Assembly: GCF_037137075.1 (NCBI RefSeq)
Contig: NZ_JBBBNV010000001.1
Coordinates: 496,001-560,000, forward strand
Length of the DNA: 64,000 nucleotides
Reading direction: 5' to 3'
DNA from: JBBBNV01 sp037137075
GTDB lineage: Bacteria > Bacillota > Bacilli > Paenibacillales > NBRC-103111
Shown here: positions 41,745 through 50,394 of the stretch, piece by piece
Layout: every line of letters begins with the position of its first letter
Numbering within the stretch: position 1 is the first letter of the stretch
Notes under the pieces: generated by a model
Told to the model about the DNA's origin: nothing
The model's database searches: none
What the model saw: the letters and a program-made list of their open reading frames with translations, nothing else
Translations under genes and position numbers: made by a program

Positions 41745-42119
41745 TTAATTCGCTGCCTGTGTTAAATCAGGACGAAGCTTCACCGCTTCATTCATGTAGA
41801 CGTGAATGACTTCGCTCTGGGACTTGGTTGTATTCACATGCACCATCAGACGAATACATTGTTTTAAACCGCCGGCTACCGGAATCTCCAGCGAACACAT
41901 CAGCGGCACAAGCTCCCAGCCCGGCAATTGCCGGATCGCTTTCGCCGGAAAAGCTGCATCCAGATCCTGAGTCACGGTAACAAAAACACTACAGATGTCT
42001 TCCGGCTTGATTTCATTATCCACCACGATTTGATGCAGCATGTCTCTTGTCGCCTGTAAAATTTCCGTTTCCTCGTTATGCTGAACCGTAATGGCTCCGC
42101 GAATTCCGCGCACTACCAT
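41745..42119 (-). CDS. aroH: Chorismate mutase (AroH class)
   Basis: Monofunctional trimeric AroH-type enzyme converting chorismate to prephenate. 124 residues: MVVRGIRGAITVQHNEETEI with the conserved active-site Arg, SVFVTVTQDLDAAFPAKAIR, WELVPLMCSLEIPVAGGLKQ and CIRLMVHVNT. ATG at 42119 follows GGGAGG and overlaps no neighbour; aroB ends 4 bases before it. Confidence 0.96.
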   Translation of the reverse strand: MVVRGIRGAITVQHNEETEILQATRDMLHQIVVDNEIKPEDICSVFVTVTQDLDAAFPAKAIRQLPGWELVPLMCSLEIPVAGGLKQCIRLMVHVNTTKSQSEVIHVYMNEAVKLRPDLTQAAN

Positions 42120-42122
42120 TTG

Positions 42123-43217
42123 TTACGCCTCCCGCTTCAATTGTTCCACCACTTCTCGGACCCACTCCACAGGAACCTTTTTATTGATTTCCACTTGGCC
42201 GATGCTGGTTGGAATGACGAAGACCATGCGGCCTTCCTTGAACTTCTTGTCGTGCATCATCGCGCTCATAATCTTGTCGGTATCGTAATCTGCCGGTACC
42301 TGAACCGGCAATTCGAACTGCTTCATCAGTGCCTTGGTCGTGTCGAGAATTTCCTGAGGGTACCCCAGCCGCACAGCCAGCTTGGCTGAACCGACCATTC
42401 CAATCGAGATCGCCTCTCCGTGCTGCAGCTCATTGTAGCCTGCAACTGCCTCCAGCGCATGACCGATCGTGTGACCAAGGTTAAGAATCGCCCGCAAGCC
42501 CTGCTCGGTCTCATCCTCGGATACAACAGCCGCTTTCACTTTGCAGCCGGTATAGAGCGCATGCTCCAACGCTTCCGGCTGAAGCGAGAGCAAATCTGCG
42601 GCATGCTCGCTGCACCAGTCCACGAAGTCGCGATCCCAAATCAGCCCATGCTTAATGACTTCCGAAAGGCCCGAACGCACATCACGCGGCGGCAATGTAC
42701 GAAGGGTGGAAATATCGTAAAGAACCAGCTCCGGCTGATGGAAGGCGCCGATAATATTTTTGGCAAGCGGGTGATTGACGGCCACCTTCCCGCCCACACT
42801 GCTGTCATGCGCCAAGATAGTCGTCGGGATTTGCACAAACCGGACGCCGCGCATATAGCTCGCCGCCACGAAGCCGGCCAAATCTCCAACCACACCGCCG
42901 CCCAATGCGACCACGGTCGATTTGCGGTCCAGGCCCGCTTCCAATGCCACCGAAACGAGCTCCTCCAACCTGGCAAGCGACTTCGATGGTTCTCCGGCAG
43001 GAACAACAGCAGTGGTTACCTTGTAGCCGCCTTCTTCAAGCAGCTCTCGCACGGTCTCCAAATAACGCGGACCCACATTCGAATCCGTCACAATCAGCAA
43101 TGGGGAACGCTTGCTCAGCTCATGCTTGTCAAAAATGGAGGCTATCTCGCCGAGAATCCCGTCCCCGATGTAAATCGGGTAAGAACGCTCCCCCAAATCA
43201 ACCGTAAGTTCTCTCAT
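42123..43217 (-). CDS. aroB: 3-dehydroquinate synthase
   Basis: NAD- and metal-dependent second step of the shikimate route. 364 residues: SLARLEELVSVALEAGLDRK, VVALGGGVVGDLAGFVAASY, RGVRFVQIPTTILAHDSSVG GKVAVNHPLAKNIIGAFHQP (two adjacent segments), and the metal ligands in LNLGHTIGHALEAVAGYNEL and LQHGEAISIGM. It lies between aroC and aroH in the supra-operon. Confidence 0.97.
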   Translation of the reverse strand: MRELTVDLGERSYPIYIGDGILGEIASIFDKHELSKRSPLLIVTDSNVGPRYLETVRELLEEGGYKVTTAVVPAGEPSKSLARLEELVSVALEAGLDRKSTVVALGGGVVGDLAGFVAASYMRGVRFVQIPTTILAHDSSVGGKVAVNHPLAKNIIGAFHQPELVLYDISTLRTLPPRDVRSGLSEVIKHGLIWDRDFVDWCSEHAADLLSLQPEALEHALYTGCKVKAAVVSEDETEQGLRAILNLGHTIGHALEAVAGYNELQHGEAISIGMVGSAKLAVRLGYPQEILDTTKALMKQFELPVQVPADYDTDKIMSAMMHDKKFKEGRMVFVIPTSIGQVEINKKVPVEWVREVVEQLKREA

Positions 43218-43220
43218 AGA

Positions 43221-44381
43221 CTAGTACCGTCCTACCTGTGCAAGATAGCTTTCATAGTTGGCCCGGATTTCCTCCAAGGAATCTCCGCCGAATTTCTCCA
43301 TAAATGCAGCCGCAACCTCCCAAGCAACTACATTCTCCAGAATCACGCCTGCAGCGGGAACGGCGCAAGTGTCCGAACGCTCCACCTGGGCTGTGAATAC
43401 TTCCTTCGTATCAATGTCAACGCTTTGAAGCGGCTTATACAAGGTCGAAATCGGCTTCATCACTGCGCGTACAATAATCGGCTCACCTGTCGTCATACCG
43501 CCTTCGAAACCGCCTGCACGGTTAGAGGCGCGATGATAACCGCGTTCTTCAGTGTATTTAATCTCGTCGTGAACCTTCGAACCGCGGCGTTCTGCAGCTT
43601 CAAAGCCGATCCCGAATTCAACGCCCTTAAAGGCTTGAATCGAAACAACCGCCTGTGCGATCCGGCCGTCCAGCTTGCGGTCCCATTGCACGTGGCTCCC
43701 CAGACCTACCGGGCAGCCTTCAATGATACACTCTACAATACCGCCAAGCGTATCGCCCTCTTCCTTGGCAGCATCAATAGCAGCAATCATTTTCGCTTCC
43801 GCTTCTTTGTCCGTTACACGAACCTGCGACTCCTCGGTAATCCGAATGAGCTCATCAATCGGCAGCTCTTGACGGTTTACCTCTACATCGCCAATACGCA
43901 GCACTTGTCCGGCTACCTTGATGCCGAATTCAGCAAGCAGCTGGCGCGCTACGCCTCCGCAAGCAACACGCATCGTTGTTTCGCGGGCACTGGAGCGCTC
44001 CAAAATGTTGCGCATATCGCGTTGATTATATTTCAATCCGCCGTTCAAATCGGCATGGCCCGGACGCGGACGGTTAACACGGCGTTTAGCTTCTTCATCC
44101 TCCAGCGGCTCGGCACCCATAATGCGGGTCCAGTTTTTCCAGTCGTTGTTCTCGACGACCAGCGCGATCGGGGCTCCGGTTGTTTTCCCATGACGGACAC
44201 CGCCTACGAGACTAACCGTATCTTTCTCGATTTGCATACGTCGGCCGCGGCCATAGCCTTTTTGTCTCCGGTGCAGCTGCTCATCTATCTTCTCCGCAAT
44301 AAGCGGCACATTGCTCGGCATACCCTCAATAATGGCCGTCAATTGCGGTCCATGTGTTTCTCCAGCAGTTAAATATCTCAC
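43221..44381 (-). CDS. aroC: Chorismate synthase
   Basis: FMN-dependent last step to chorismate (named aroF in B. subtilis). 387 residues from GTG 44381, which follows GAAGGAGG. Seen: VRYLTAGETHGPQLTAIIEG, YGRGRRMQIEKDTVSLVGGV, TGAPIALVVENNDWKNW, RPGHADLNGGLKYNQRDMRN, SSARETTMRVACGGVARQLL and GVEFGIGFEAA. The frame stays open to 44597, but the extra 72 codons overlap the promoter and resemble nothing. Confidence 0.97.
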   Translation of the reverse strand: MRYLTAGETHGPQLTAIIEGMPSNVPLIAEKIDEQLHRRQKGYGRGRRMQIEKDTVSLVGGVRHGKTTGAPIALVVENNDWKNWTRIMGAEPLEDEEAKRRVNRPRPGHADLNGGLKYNQRDMRNILERSSARETTMRVACGGVARQLLAEFGIKVAGQVLRIGDVEVNRQELPIDELIRITEESQVRVTDKEAEAKMIAAIDAAKEEGDTLGGIVECIIEGCPVGLGSHVQWDRKLDGRIAQAVVSIQAFKGVEFGIGFEAAERRGSKVHDEIKYTEERGYHRASNRAGGFEGGMTTGEPIIVRAVMKPISTLYKPLQSVDIDTKEVFTAQVERSDTCAVPAAGVILENVVAWEVAAAFMEKFGGDSLEEIRANYESYLAQVGRY

Positions 44382-44451
44382 GAAGTATCCTCCTTCAACT
44401 GTTACACGCGCTCCGCGCTTTAGTGCTTTGATGCACTCAATTCCTGTGCTA

Positions 44452-44480
44452 ATTATAGTACAGCAGTGCCGCTTTGACAA
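44452..44480 (-). promoter_or_regulatory. Sigma-A promoter of the aro supra-operon
   Basis: TTGTCA, 17-base spacer, TATAAT on the minus strand, about 70 bases before aroC. Confidence 0.85.
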
Positions 44481-44576
44481 GGAAAACCACCCGTGTGTTC
44501 CGGTATTGCAGGCCGGTGTATCTTCCCTCCCGCCATACCCAGGCATTCCAACGCAGCGGTGCTCTTGCTGTCTCCA

Positions 44577-44611
44577 CAAAAAAAACACGCCGCCCAATAA
44601 TGGCAGCGCGT
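44577..44611 (-). terminator. Terminator after the 53-aa gene
   Basis: ACGCGCTGCC pairs with GGCGGCGTGT (two wobbles), loop of 7, then T7. It isolates the small gene from the aroC promoter. Confidence 0.88.
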
Positions 44612-44641
44612 TTCATTACAGTATTCCGGATTCCATCCCTG

Positions 44642-44803
44642 TCAGCTGCTGACAGGCTGCTGAATCGGCCGTGACGGCTCGGTCAGCTTCGTGTCGTTTA
44701 CCATGCCCAGAATTTGCGTCGCCTCGATACCAAGTATCTGCGCGCACTCCTGCATTGTAATAAACCCGCGACGGTAAGCGGTAATAACCTTCCTTTTATC
44801 CAT
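44642..44803 (-). CDS. 53-aa protein with HTH-like segment, unknown
   Basis: ATG at 44803 follows AGGAGG at 5-nt spacing and the gene ends at a TGA followed by a clear terminator, so expression is likely. The N-terminal half MDKRKVITAYRRGFITMQEC and AQILGIEATQILGMVND reads like a small helix-turn-helix of the kind in which a protein skips or counts helices. The tail TEPSRPIQQPVSS is probably disordered. Family not recognised. It may be a small DNA-binding regulator. The 155 bases upstream hold no clear promoter. Confidence 0.65.
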   Translation of the reverse strand: MDKRKVITAYRRGFITMQECAQILGIEATQILGMVNDTKLTEPSRPIQQPVSS

Positions 44804-44958
44804 AACAGCCTCCTGAAATTAGGCTTTACCCTATCTTCATTATGGACAGGAATGGCAGACGGTATACCTGGTACAAAGTCAGTCCTTCGGCTGCTTGAAC
44901 AAACAACCTAACTGCTTCACCACAAGCTCGGATTACAAGAGTGAGCTTAAGCTTTGTA

Positions 44959-45738
44959 CTAACCCTTTTTACGGTAAAAAAACGTATCCGCCGACTCCAA
45001 GTCATATTGGCCCGGACTGAATATTTGCTCTGTGCTGCCAACAAACAGAAGCCCGCCCGGCTTTAACGCCTTGGCGAATTTATGATACAGCACATGCTTG
45101 GCTTCTTCAGTAAAATAAATCATTACGTTCCGGCAGACGATGAGGTCAAAGCCTGTTTCGAACGTATCGGTAAGCAGATTGCCTTTTTGAAAACGGACCG
45201 CTTTTTTCAAATCGTCCGTGATATGAAACAACAAATTATCCTGCTGAAAATAAGTGCGTACATATTTAGCAGGGACATCCCGAACGGAACGATCCAGATA
45301 AACGCCTTTGCGGGCCTTCTCCAGCGCACCGTCGTCAATATCCGTAGCCAGCAGGTAAGTATCCTGCAGGACGCCCAGCTCGGCCAAAATCATTGCAATC
45401 GTATAAGGCTCCTCGCCGGTAGAGCACGCCGCGCTCCAGACCCGCAGCTTGCGGTTCTTTGCAGCCATTTGAGGGAAATATTGCTTTTCAATCATTTCCC
45501 ATCGGTTCGGATTGCGCCAAAATTCCGATACGTTAATGGTCATCCTGTCAAAAAACTCGTACAGCAGCTCTTTATCCTGCTTCATCGCGGTAAAAAAGGC
45601 ATCGAAGGAATCATAGCCTTTTTTGATCCGCAGCGTTGTAAGCCGCCGTTTCATCTGTGCTTCCTTGTACTGGGACAAATCAATTGAGGTAAGGTCTTTT
45701 ACTTTTTTTACGAATAACTCAAAATCCCGATCTACCAT
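44959..45738 (-). CDS. cheR: Chemotaxis protein methyltransferase CheR
   Basis: Methylates glutamates of chemoreceptors such as the one at 5149. 259 residues: N-terminal helical domain (LTSIDLSQYKEAQMKRRLTT), then the SAM-dependent domain with NVSEFWRNPNRWEMI, LRVWSAACSTGEEPYTIAMI, ATDIDDGALEKARKGVY and FDLIVCRNVMIYF. It lies between ndk and aroC, as in B. subtilis. Confidence 0.96.
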   Translation of the reverse strand: MVDRDFELFVKKVKDLTSIDLSQYKEAQMKRRLTTLRIKKGYDSFDAFFTAMKQDKELLYEFFDRMTINVSEFWRNPNRWEMIEKQYFPQMAAKNRKLRVWSAACSTGEEPYTIAMILAELGVLQDTYLLATDIDDGALEKARKGVYLDRSVRDVPAKYVRTYFQQDNLLFHITDDLKKAVRFQKGNLLTDTFETGFDLIVCRNVMIYFTEEAKHVLYHKFAKALKPGGLLFVGSTEQIFSPGQYDLESADTFFYRKKG

Positions 45739-45818
45739 TGCAGTATCACGCTCCAGCCATATTGCCGAATTTTGTCATATGTTGTATTCCATATGCCGGA
45801 GCGAAAATCCTGCTGGAT

Positions 45819-46262
45819 TTAAATCCATTTTTGAATTACTTTTTCATAGCTCATGATTTCTTCCGGTGTAAAGAAGATGGCAATCTCGCGTTCCGCATTT
45901 TCCGGAGAATCGGAGCCGTGTACAATGTTGCGATTCGTATGTACGGCGTGATCTCCCCGAATGGTGCCCGGCTGCGCTTCCAATGTGTTCGTTTTCCCAA
46001 TCATCATCCTGGAAATCGGCACTACCTGGTCGCCCCCCCAAACCATGGCCATCACGGGGCCGGAGGTAATGAAATTGACCAAATCTTCAAAGTAGGGGCG
46101 TCCAACATGCTCTGCATAATGCTTTTCAGCCTGCGCTCTGGAAATATGCAGCAGCTTCGCCGCAAGCAGTTGGAATCCTTTGCTCTCAAAGCGGTGGATG
46201 ACATCTCCGATCAAACCGCGCTGCACACCATCCGGCTTTACCATAATATACGTTCTGTCCAT
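45819..46262 (-). CDS. ndk: Nucleoside diphosphate kinase
   Basis: Balances NTP pools by phosphotransfer through a phospho-histidine. 147 residues with TYIMVKPDGVQRGLIGDVIH, the nucleotide site RPYFEDLVNFITSGPVMAMV, and catalytic H115 in RNIVHGSDSPENAEREI. ATG at 46262 follows AAGGGGG. Confidence 0.98.
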   Translation of the reverse strand: MDRTYIMVKPDGVQRGLIGDVIHRFESKGFQLLAAKLLHISRAQAEKHYAEHVGRPYFEDLVNFITSGPVMAMVWGGDQVVPISRMMIGKTNTLEAQPGTIRGDHAVHTNRNIVHGSDSPENAEREIAIFFTPEEIMSYEKVIQKWI

Positions 46263-46336
46263 ATTGCTGCGTCCCCCTTCTTAATCCAATTTGAGTGTGC
46301 TTCCATTGTTGACACCATTGTGCCCTCTTATACCTA

Positions 46337-47311
46337 TTAGTACGAACGGTTTCCAATAAAGTATGCGACGCGAATCAAATCATCCTTGGCGCGAATATTC
46401 TCCAGTCCGGACAAAGCGCCGATCGCCTTGTCGATGTATCTGGAGGCCAGCTCGGTAGCCCGATTTACGCCGTGACTGCTGCGGATCAGCTGTAAACATC
46501 GGGATACATCGGCTTGCCCGTCCGCACGCTCAATCGCCTTCAGCTCTGTCAGCAGCTCGGCGCGCCGCTCAGGCTCCTGAAGCGCATACAAGACGGGAAG
46601 AGTAACATTTCCTTGACGAATGTCGCTGCCCGGCGGCTTGCCAAGCTCTTTTTCCGTGCCTGTCAAGTCCAGAACATCATCCCTTAATTGGAAAGCCATA
46701 CCTACATTGTAACCGAAAGAATACAGCCTTGAACATACCTTTTCAGAAGCGCCGGCGGCCAAAGCCCCCAGCTGGCAGCTGATGGCGATCAGCAGCGCTG
46801 TTTTGCGGCGAATCCGGAGCAGGTAATTGCGGACCGATTGATCGGGCTGATAAAAATATCGAATCTGCTCCATTTCCCCGATGCTCATCTGCACAATAGC
46901 CCGGGACAGCACTTGATGAATAATCGGTTCAGCAAGCTCGGTGGCCACCATCAGCGCTTTGGCGAATATGTAGTCTCCGGTGTACATCGCAATCCGGTTG
47001 TCCCATTTGGAGCGGACCGTCAGCTGGCCGCGTCGGGTGTCCGCGTCGTCAATGACGTCGTCATGCACCAGCGACGCCATGTGAATAAGCTCCAGAGAGA
47101 CAGCAATATGCTTTAGCCGCTCTAAATCATAGGCTCCGAATTCGCCGGCTAACAGCACGAAGACAGGACGGATGCGTTTCCCCCCTGCCTTCAGCAAATG
47201 GGCTGATGTCTCTCTCAGCATGGCGTGCTCTGAATCAACGCTTTTTTCAAGCTCTTTCTCTATGTAGGCCATATCTTTTTTTAGTCTTGCGTAAATGTCC
47301 AGCAGTTTCAT
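46337..47311 (-). CDS. hepT: Heptaprenyl diphosphate synthase component II
   Basis: Catalytic subunit of the two-component trans-prenyltransferase that makes the menaquinone side chain. 324 residues with the first Asp-rich motif HDDVIDDADTRRG (83-95), KTALLIAISCQLGALAAGAS, and the second motif FQLRDDVLDLTG. The ATG overlaps the mqnA stop (ATGA). Its partner hepS is at the far end of the same gene run. Confidence 0.95.
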   Translation of the reverse strand: MKLLDIYARLKKDMAYIEKELEKSVDSEHAMLRETSAHLLKAGGKRIRPVFVLLAGEFGAYDLERLKHIAVSLELIHMASLVHDDVIDDADTRRGQLTVRSKWDNRIAMYTGDYIFAKALMVATELAEPIIHQVLSRAIVQMSIGEMEQIRYFYQPDQSVRNYLLRIRRKTALLIAISCQLGALAAGASEKVCSRLYSFGYNVGMAFQLRDDVLDLTGTEKELGKPPGSDIRQGNVTLPVLYALQEPERRAELLTELKAIERADGQADVSRCLQLIRSSHGVNRATELASRYIDKAIGALSGLENIRAKDDLIRVAYFIGNRSY

Positions 47312-48171
47312 TTATTCACCCGGCTCGTTGTAGTGTTCCAGAGCTCCATTTGCACCCTGTGGGAGAGCAGGCCAAGCGCCCACGCCTCGTCAAAATAACG
47401 CTGCAACCCCCGCTGCTGCTCCAGCCCGAAATCGTGGCTCAGCTTATCGAAATACATTTGCCAATACGATGGCCTGCCGCCAATCCGCTCGACAGCAGCC
47501 TGAATAATCGGCGTTACGTCCTGGCGACCTTTGCGCTTGCTCTCGAGGAAAGCCTGATGCAGCTCGGTGATAAGCGCTTCCTGTTCACGGACTGCCTGAC
47601 GGCGTACTCCCCAAACAGCGAAGGTCATCCACTCGCCCGTCGCTTCCTTCCACAGCTCCCCCAAATCCGTCACATGGTACCCGCTGTCCGACCAACTGGC
47701 ACGAATCGCATCGTCACCGATAAGCAGCGCCGCATCCGCCCGGGCCATCATAGAAGGCAAATCCGGTTCCGCGTCAAAATATTGCGGCTTCCCGCCGCCG
47801 TATGTTTGAAGCAGAATTTTGAGCAGGTTCACTGAAGTGGCTGACGTTGTCGGCAGCGCAATCGTACCGTCTACGATTTGCTCCAGGGGCTTTTGATGGA
47901 ACAGCAGAATGGAGTGGACCGGGCCGTTCGCGCTAACCGACAAATCAGGCATAAGCATATAATGCTCCGCGTTTTCGCCATACGCAAACGAAGACATCGG
48001 GCCCAGGTCGATGGTGCCGTTTTTCATGGCTTTGTTTAATCCAGAAGGCACCTGGGTCGCGATGTCCACCCGGCCTGCAAACTGCTGCTCGGGAAAATAA
48101 TGAAAGACCGGCCATACATTGCTGTACAAGATGCGGCCTAAACGGATTGGGGCTCCTTCCAAGCTAGCCAT
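47308..48171 (-). CDS. mqnA: Chorismate dehydratase MqnA (futalosine pathway)
   Basis: Periplasmic-binding-protein-like fold used for the first step of the futalosine route, turning chorismate into 3-enolpyruvylbenzoate. 287 residues: IRLGRILYSNVWPVFHYFPE, TQVPSGLNKAMKNGTIDLGP MSSFAYGENAEHYM (adjacent), TIALPTTSATSVNLLKILL and DAALLIGDDAIRA. These separate it from MqnD. ATG at 48171 follows GGGAGGG. Its presence says this organism makes menaquinone via futalosine, with other mqn genes outside the window. Confidence 0.93.
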   Translation of the reverse strand: MASLEGAPIRLGRILYSNVWPVFHYFPEQQFAGRVDIATQVPSGLNKAMKNGTIDLGPMSSFAYGENAEHYMLMPDLSVSANGPVHSILLFHQKPLEQIVDGTIALPTTSATSVNLLKILLQTYGGGKPQYFDAEPDLPSMMARADAALLIGDDAIRASWSDSGYHVTDLGELWKEATGEWMTFAVWGVRRQAVREQEALITELHQAFLESKRKGRQDVTPIIQAAVERIGGRPSYWQMYFDKLSHDFGLEQQRGLQRYFDEAWALGLLSHRVQMELWNTTTSRVNK

Positions 48172-48175
48172 TCGA

Positions 48176-48781
48176 TTACCCTCCCCACCTCGGAAATAAT
48201 TGATGGTCCAAATCCATATTGTCCAGCAGCTTGCCTACCAGGAAGTGGACAATATCCTGAAGCGTCTCGGGCCGCTGATAAAAAGCCGGCATCGCCGGAA
48301 TGATTTTAACCCCCATCCGGGCCAGCTTCAGCATGTTTTCCAGATGTACCGCATGAAGCGGAGTCTCACGGGGAACAATGAGCAGCTTCCGTCCTTCCTT
48401 GAGCATCACGTCGGCCGCGCGTTTGAGCAGGTTGTCCGACGCTCCGTGAGCAATGCCGGACAAGGTCCCCATCGAGCAGGGTACGATGACCATCCCCGTC
48501 ACGCGGAAGGAGCCGCTGGCAATGCTAGCGCCGATATCTTGAATCGGATGAACGGTAAGCAATTCGCCATGCTCGCCAAACCGGGCGGACAGCGCCTCGC
48601 TTCGTTTGGAGGCCGGCCAGTCCAGCTCTTCCTTCAATACCCGCCAGCCGGCCTCTGTTACGAGCAGGTGAACGTATACGCCTCGCTTCAGAAGCTCCTC
48701 AACCAGGGTGATTCCATAAATCGCCCCGCTGGCGCCGGTGATACCGACTATCCAACGGGGTGCTTGTACAACAGCATTCAT
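48176..48781 (-). CDS. UbiX-family flavin prenyltransferase
   Basis: Makes prenylated FMN for a UbiD-type decarboxylase; in the futalosine pathway the equivalent is called MqnM. 201 residues: WIVGITGASGAIYGITLVEE, a conserved VIVPCSMGTLSGIAHGASDN and LLKRAADVMLKEGRKLLIVP RETPLHAVHLENMLKLARMG (adjacent). Start overlaps the ubiA stop by 4 nt. A matching UbiD is not in this window. Confidence 0.95.
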   Translation of the reverse strand: MNAVVQAPRWIVGITGASGAIYGITLVEELLKRGVYVHLLVTEAGWRVLKEELDWPASKRSEALSARFGEHGELLTVHPIQDIGASIASGSFRVTGMVIVPCSMGTLSGIAHGASDNLLKRAADVMLKEGRKLLIVPRETPLHAVHLENMLKLARMGVKIIPAMPAFYQRPETLQDIVHFLVGKLLDNMDLDHQLFPRWGG

Positions 48782-49650
48782 CCGGAATGCACCACCAAAT
48801 CAACAAGTGTAAAGACAAACATAACGATACTGAGCGTACCGTTTAACGTAAAAAACGCGGTTTGCAGTTTGGACAAATCCTCCGGTGTAACGATACGGTG
48901 CTCATAGAACAACAAAATATATGAAATAATAAGGCCCGCAAAATACCACCAGCTGAGATCGGTCATAAAGAACAAAGAAAGCAAGCCGATGGCGGTCACG
49001 ATATGCATATAACGTGCAATCAGCAGCGAGCGGGCAATCCCGAACCGGGCCGGAATCGAGTATACCCCTTCCTTCCGGTCGAAATCGATGTCCTGGCAGG
49101 CATAGATGATATCAAAACCTGCTGTCCACAGCGCAATGCTGATAAAAAATATAAACGCCGTCGTATCCACCATGCCTGTTACGGCTACCCAGCCGCCCAG
49201 AGGTGCCAAGGCAATCGTAAAGCCAAGGAACACATGGCACAGCCAAGTAAAGCGTTTGGTGTACGAATACAGCACCAGCATCACAACTGCAATCGGCAGC
49301 AGCTTCATCGCCAGCGGCTCCAGCTGGGATGCGGCGACAAACAGCATGACGAAGGAAACGATAATAAAAACAATGGCTTCTTTCGAAGAAATCAGGCCTG
49401 CTGGAATCGCCCTCATCGCAGTCCGCGGATTTTTGCCGTCAATCACCTTGTCAATTACCCGGTTCAATCCCATGGCGGCGCTTCGCGCACCAACCATTGC
49501 CAGCAAAATCCATCCGACTTGCGCCCATGAGGGAAGCTGGTGCTTGACGATCATCGAACCGAGAATTGCTCCCATAAATGCAAAGGGAAGAGCAAATAAA
49601 GTGTGCTCTATCTTAATCATTTCCAAAAATACTTTTATTTTACGTAGCAT
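48778..49650 (-). CDS. UbiA-family polyprenyltransferase (menaquinone route)
   Basis: Integral membrane enzyme attaching the polyprenyl chain to the aromatic head group; in the futalosine route it corresponds to MqnP. 290 residues from ATG 49650 (after GGAGAG), with about eight membrane segments. First Asp motif NRVIDKVID, second DIDFDRKEGVYSIPARFG. The frame opens to 49686 but that would overlap menG. Naming as 4-hydroxybenzoate octaprenyltransferase would be misleading in a menaquinone organism. Confidence 0.92.
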   Translation of the reverse strand: MLRKIKVFLEMIKIEHTLFALPFAFMGAILGSMIVKHQLPSWAQVGWILLAMVGARSAAMGLNRVIDKVIDGKNPRTAMRAIPAGLISSKEAIVFIIVSFVMLFVAASQLEPLAMKLLPIAVVMLVLYSYTKRFTWLCHVFLGFTIALAPLGGWVAVTGMVDTTAFIFFISIALWTAGFDIIYACQDIDFDRKEGVYSIPARFGIARSLLIARYMHIVTAIGLLSLFFMTDLSWWYFAGLIISYILLFYEHRIVTPEDLSKLQTAFFTLNGTLSIVMFVFTLVDLVVHSG

Positions 49651-49654
49651 AAGT

Positions 49655-50383
49655 TCAATTCTCTCCTGGCTGCGTTTTTTTTCCAATATGGAGAGCGGCG
49701 ATCCCCCCTGTCAACGGGTACGCCTCCACCTCGGCAAGCCCTGTCCTGCGGAATATTTCCGCAAGCTGCTTGTGATCAGGGAAATTTACTAATGATTGCG
49801 GCAGCCATTTATACTGCTCATAGCGCTTGGCCATAAGCCTTCCGACCAGAGGAAGAATATGATTAAAATAAAAATAATACAGCGACTTGAATGGCTGCCA
49901 GGTCGGCTTAGACAGCTCAAGCGAGACGACAAGCCCGCCCGGCTTGACGACCCGCTGCATTTCACTCAGCACCTGCTCAATATCCGGAACGTTGCGCAGG
50001 GCGAAGCCGATGGTGGCATAATCAAACGTATTATCCTCAAACGGCAGCTGCATGGCATTGCCCTGAATAAGCTCAAGCTGTGTTTCCATGCCGAGCTTAT
50101 CAATTTTGTACTGGCCGAAATCCAGCATGTTTCTGCTGAAATCAAGTCCAACAACTCGTCCGGTTTTGCTGGCCTGTCCCATGCTAATGGCCCAATCGCA
50201 GGTGCCGCAGCAAACATCCAGCGCCGTGCTTCCGGGCCGGACATTCATTTTGGACATCGTAAATTTACGCCAAGCCTTGTGTCTGCGAAAGCTCAGCACA
50301 TCGTTCATCAAATCATACTTATGTGCGATGCTCTCGAAAACACCGTGTACGAACTTTTCTTTCTGTGTAGCGTCCGTAGTCAA
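49655..50383 (-). CDS. menG: Demethylmenaquinone methyltransferase
   Basis: SAM-dependent C-methyltransferase for the last step to menaquinone (UbiE/MenH/MenG family). 242 residues: KEKFVHGVFESIAHKYDLMN, LDVCCGTCDWAISMG (SAM motif I), FEDNTFDYATIGFALRNVPD and MQRVVKPGGLVVSLELSKP. Between hepS and ubiA; in B. subtilis the order is hepS-menG-hepT without the four intervening quinone genes. Confidence 0.97.
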   Translation of the reverse strand: MTTDATQKEKFVHGVFESIAHKYDLMNDVLSFRRHKAWRKFTMSKMNVRPGSTALDVCCGTCDWAISMGQASKTGRVVGLDFSRNMLDFGQYKIDKLGMETQLELIQGNAMQLPFEDNTFDYATIGFALRNVPDIEQVLSEMQRVVKPGGLVVSLELSKPTWQPFKSLYYFYFNHILPLVGRLMAKRYEQYKWLPQSLVNFPDHKQLAEIFRRTGLAEVEAYPLTGGIAALHIGKKTQPGEN

Positions 50384-50394
50384 ATCACTTCACC

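Noticed and set aside
42420..44372. A 650-codon open frame on the plus strand
   Set aside because: It lies antisense to aroB and aroC, both unmistakable, has no domain character, and is explained by codon bias of the genes opposite.
44382..44597. A longer N-terminus for chorismate synthase
   Set aside because: The extra frame covers the aroC promoter and resembles no AroC; the GTG at 44381 has a strong ribosome binding site and the family N-terminus.
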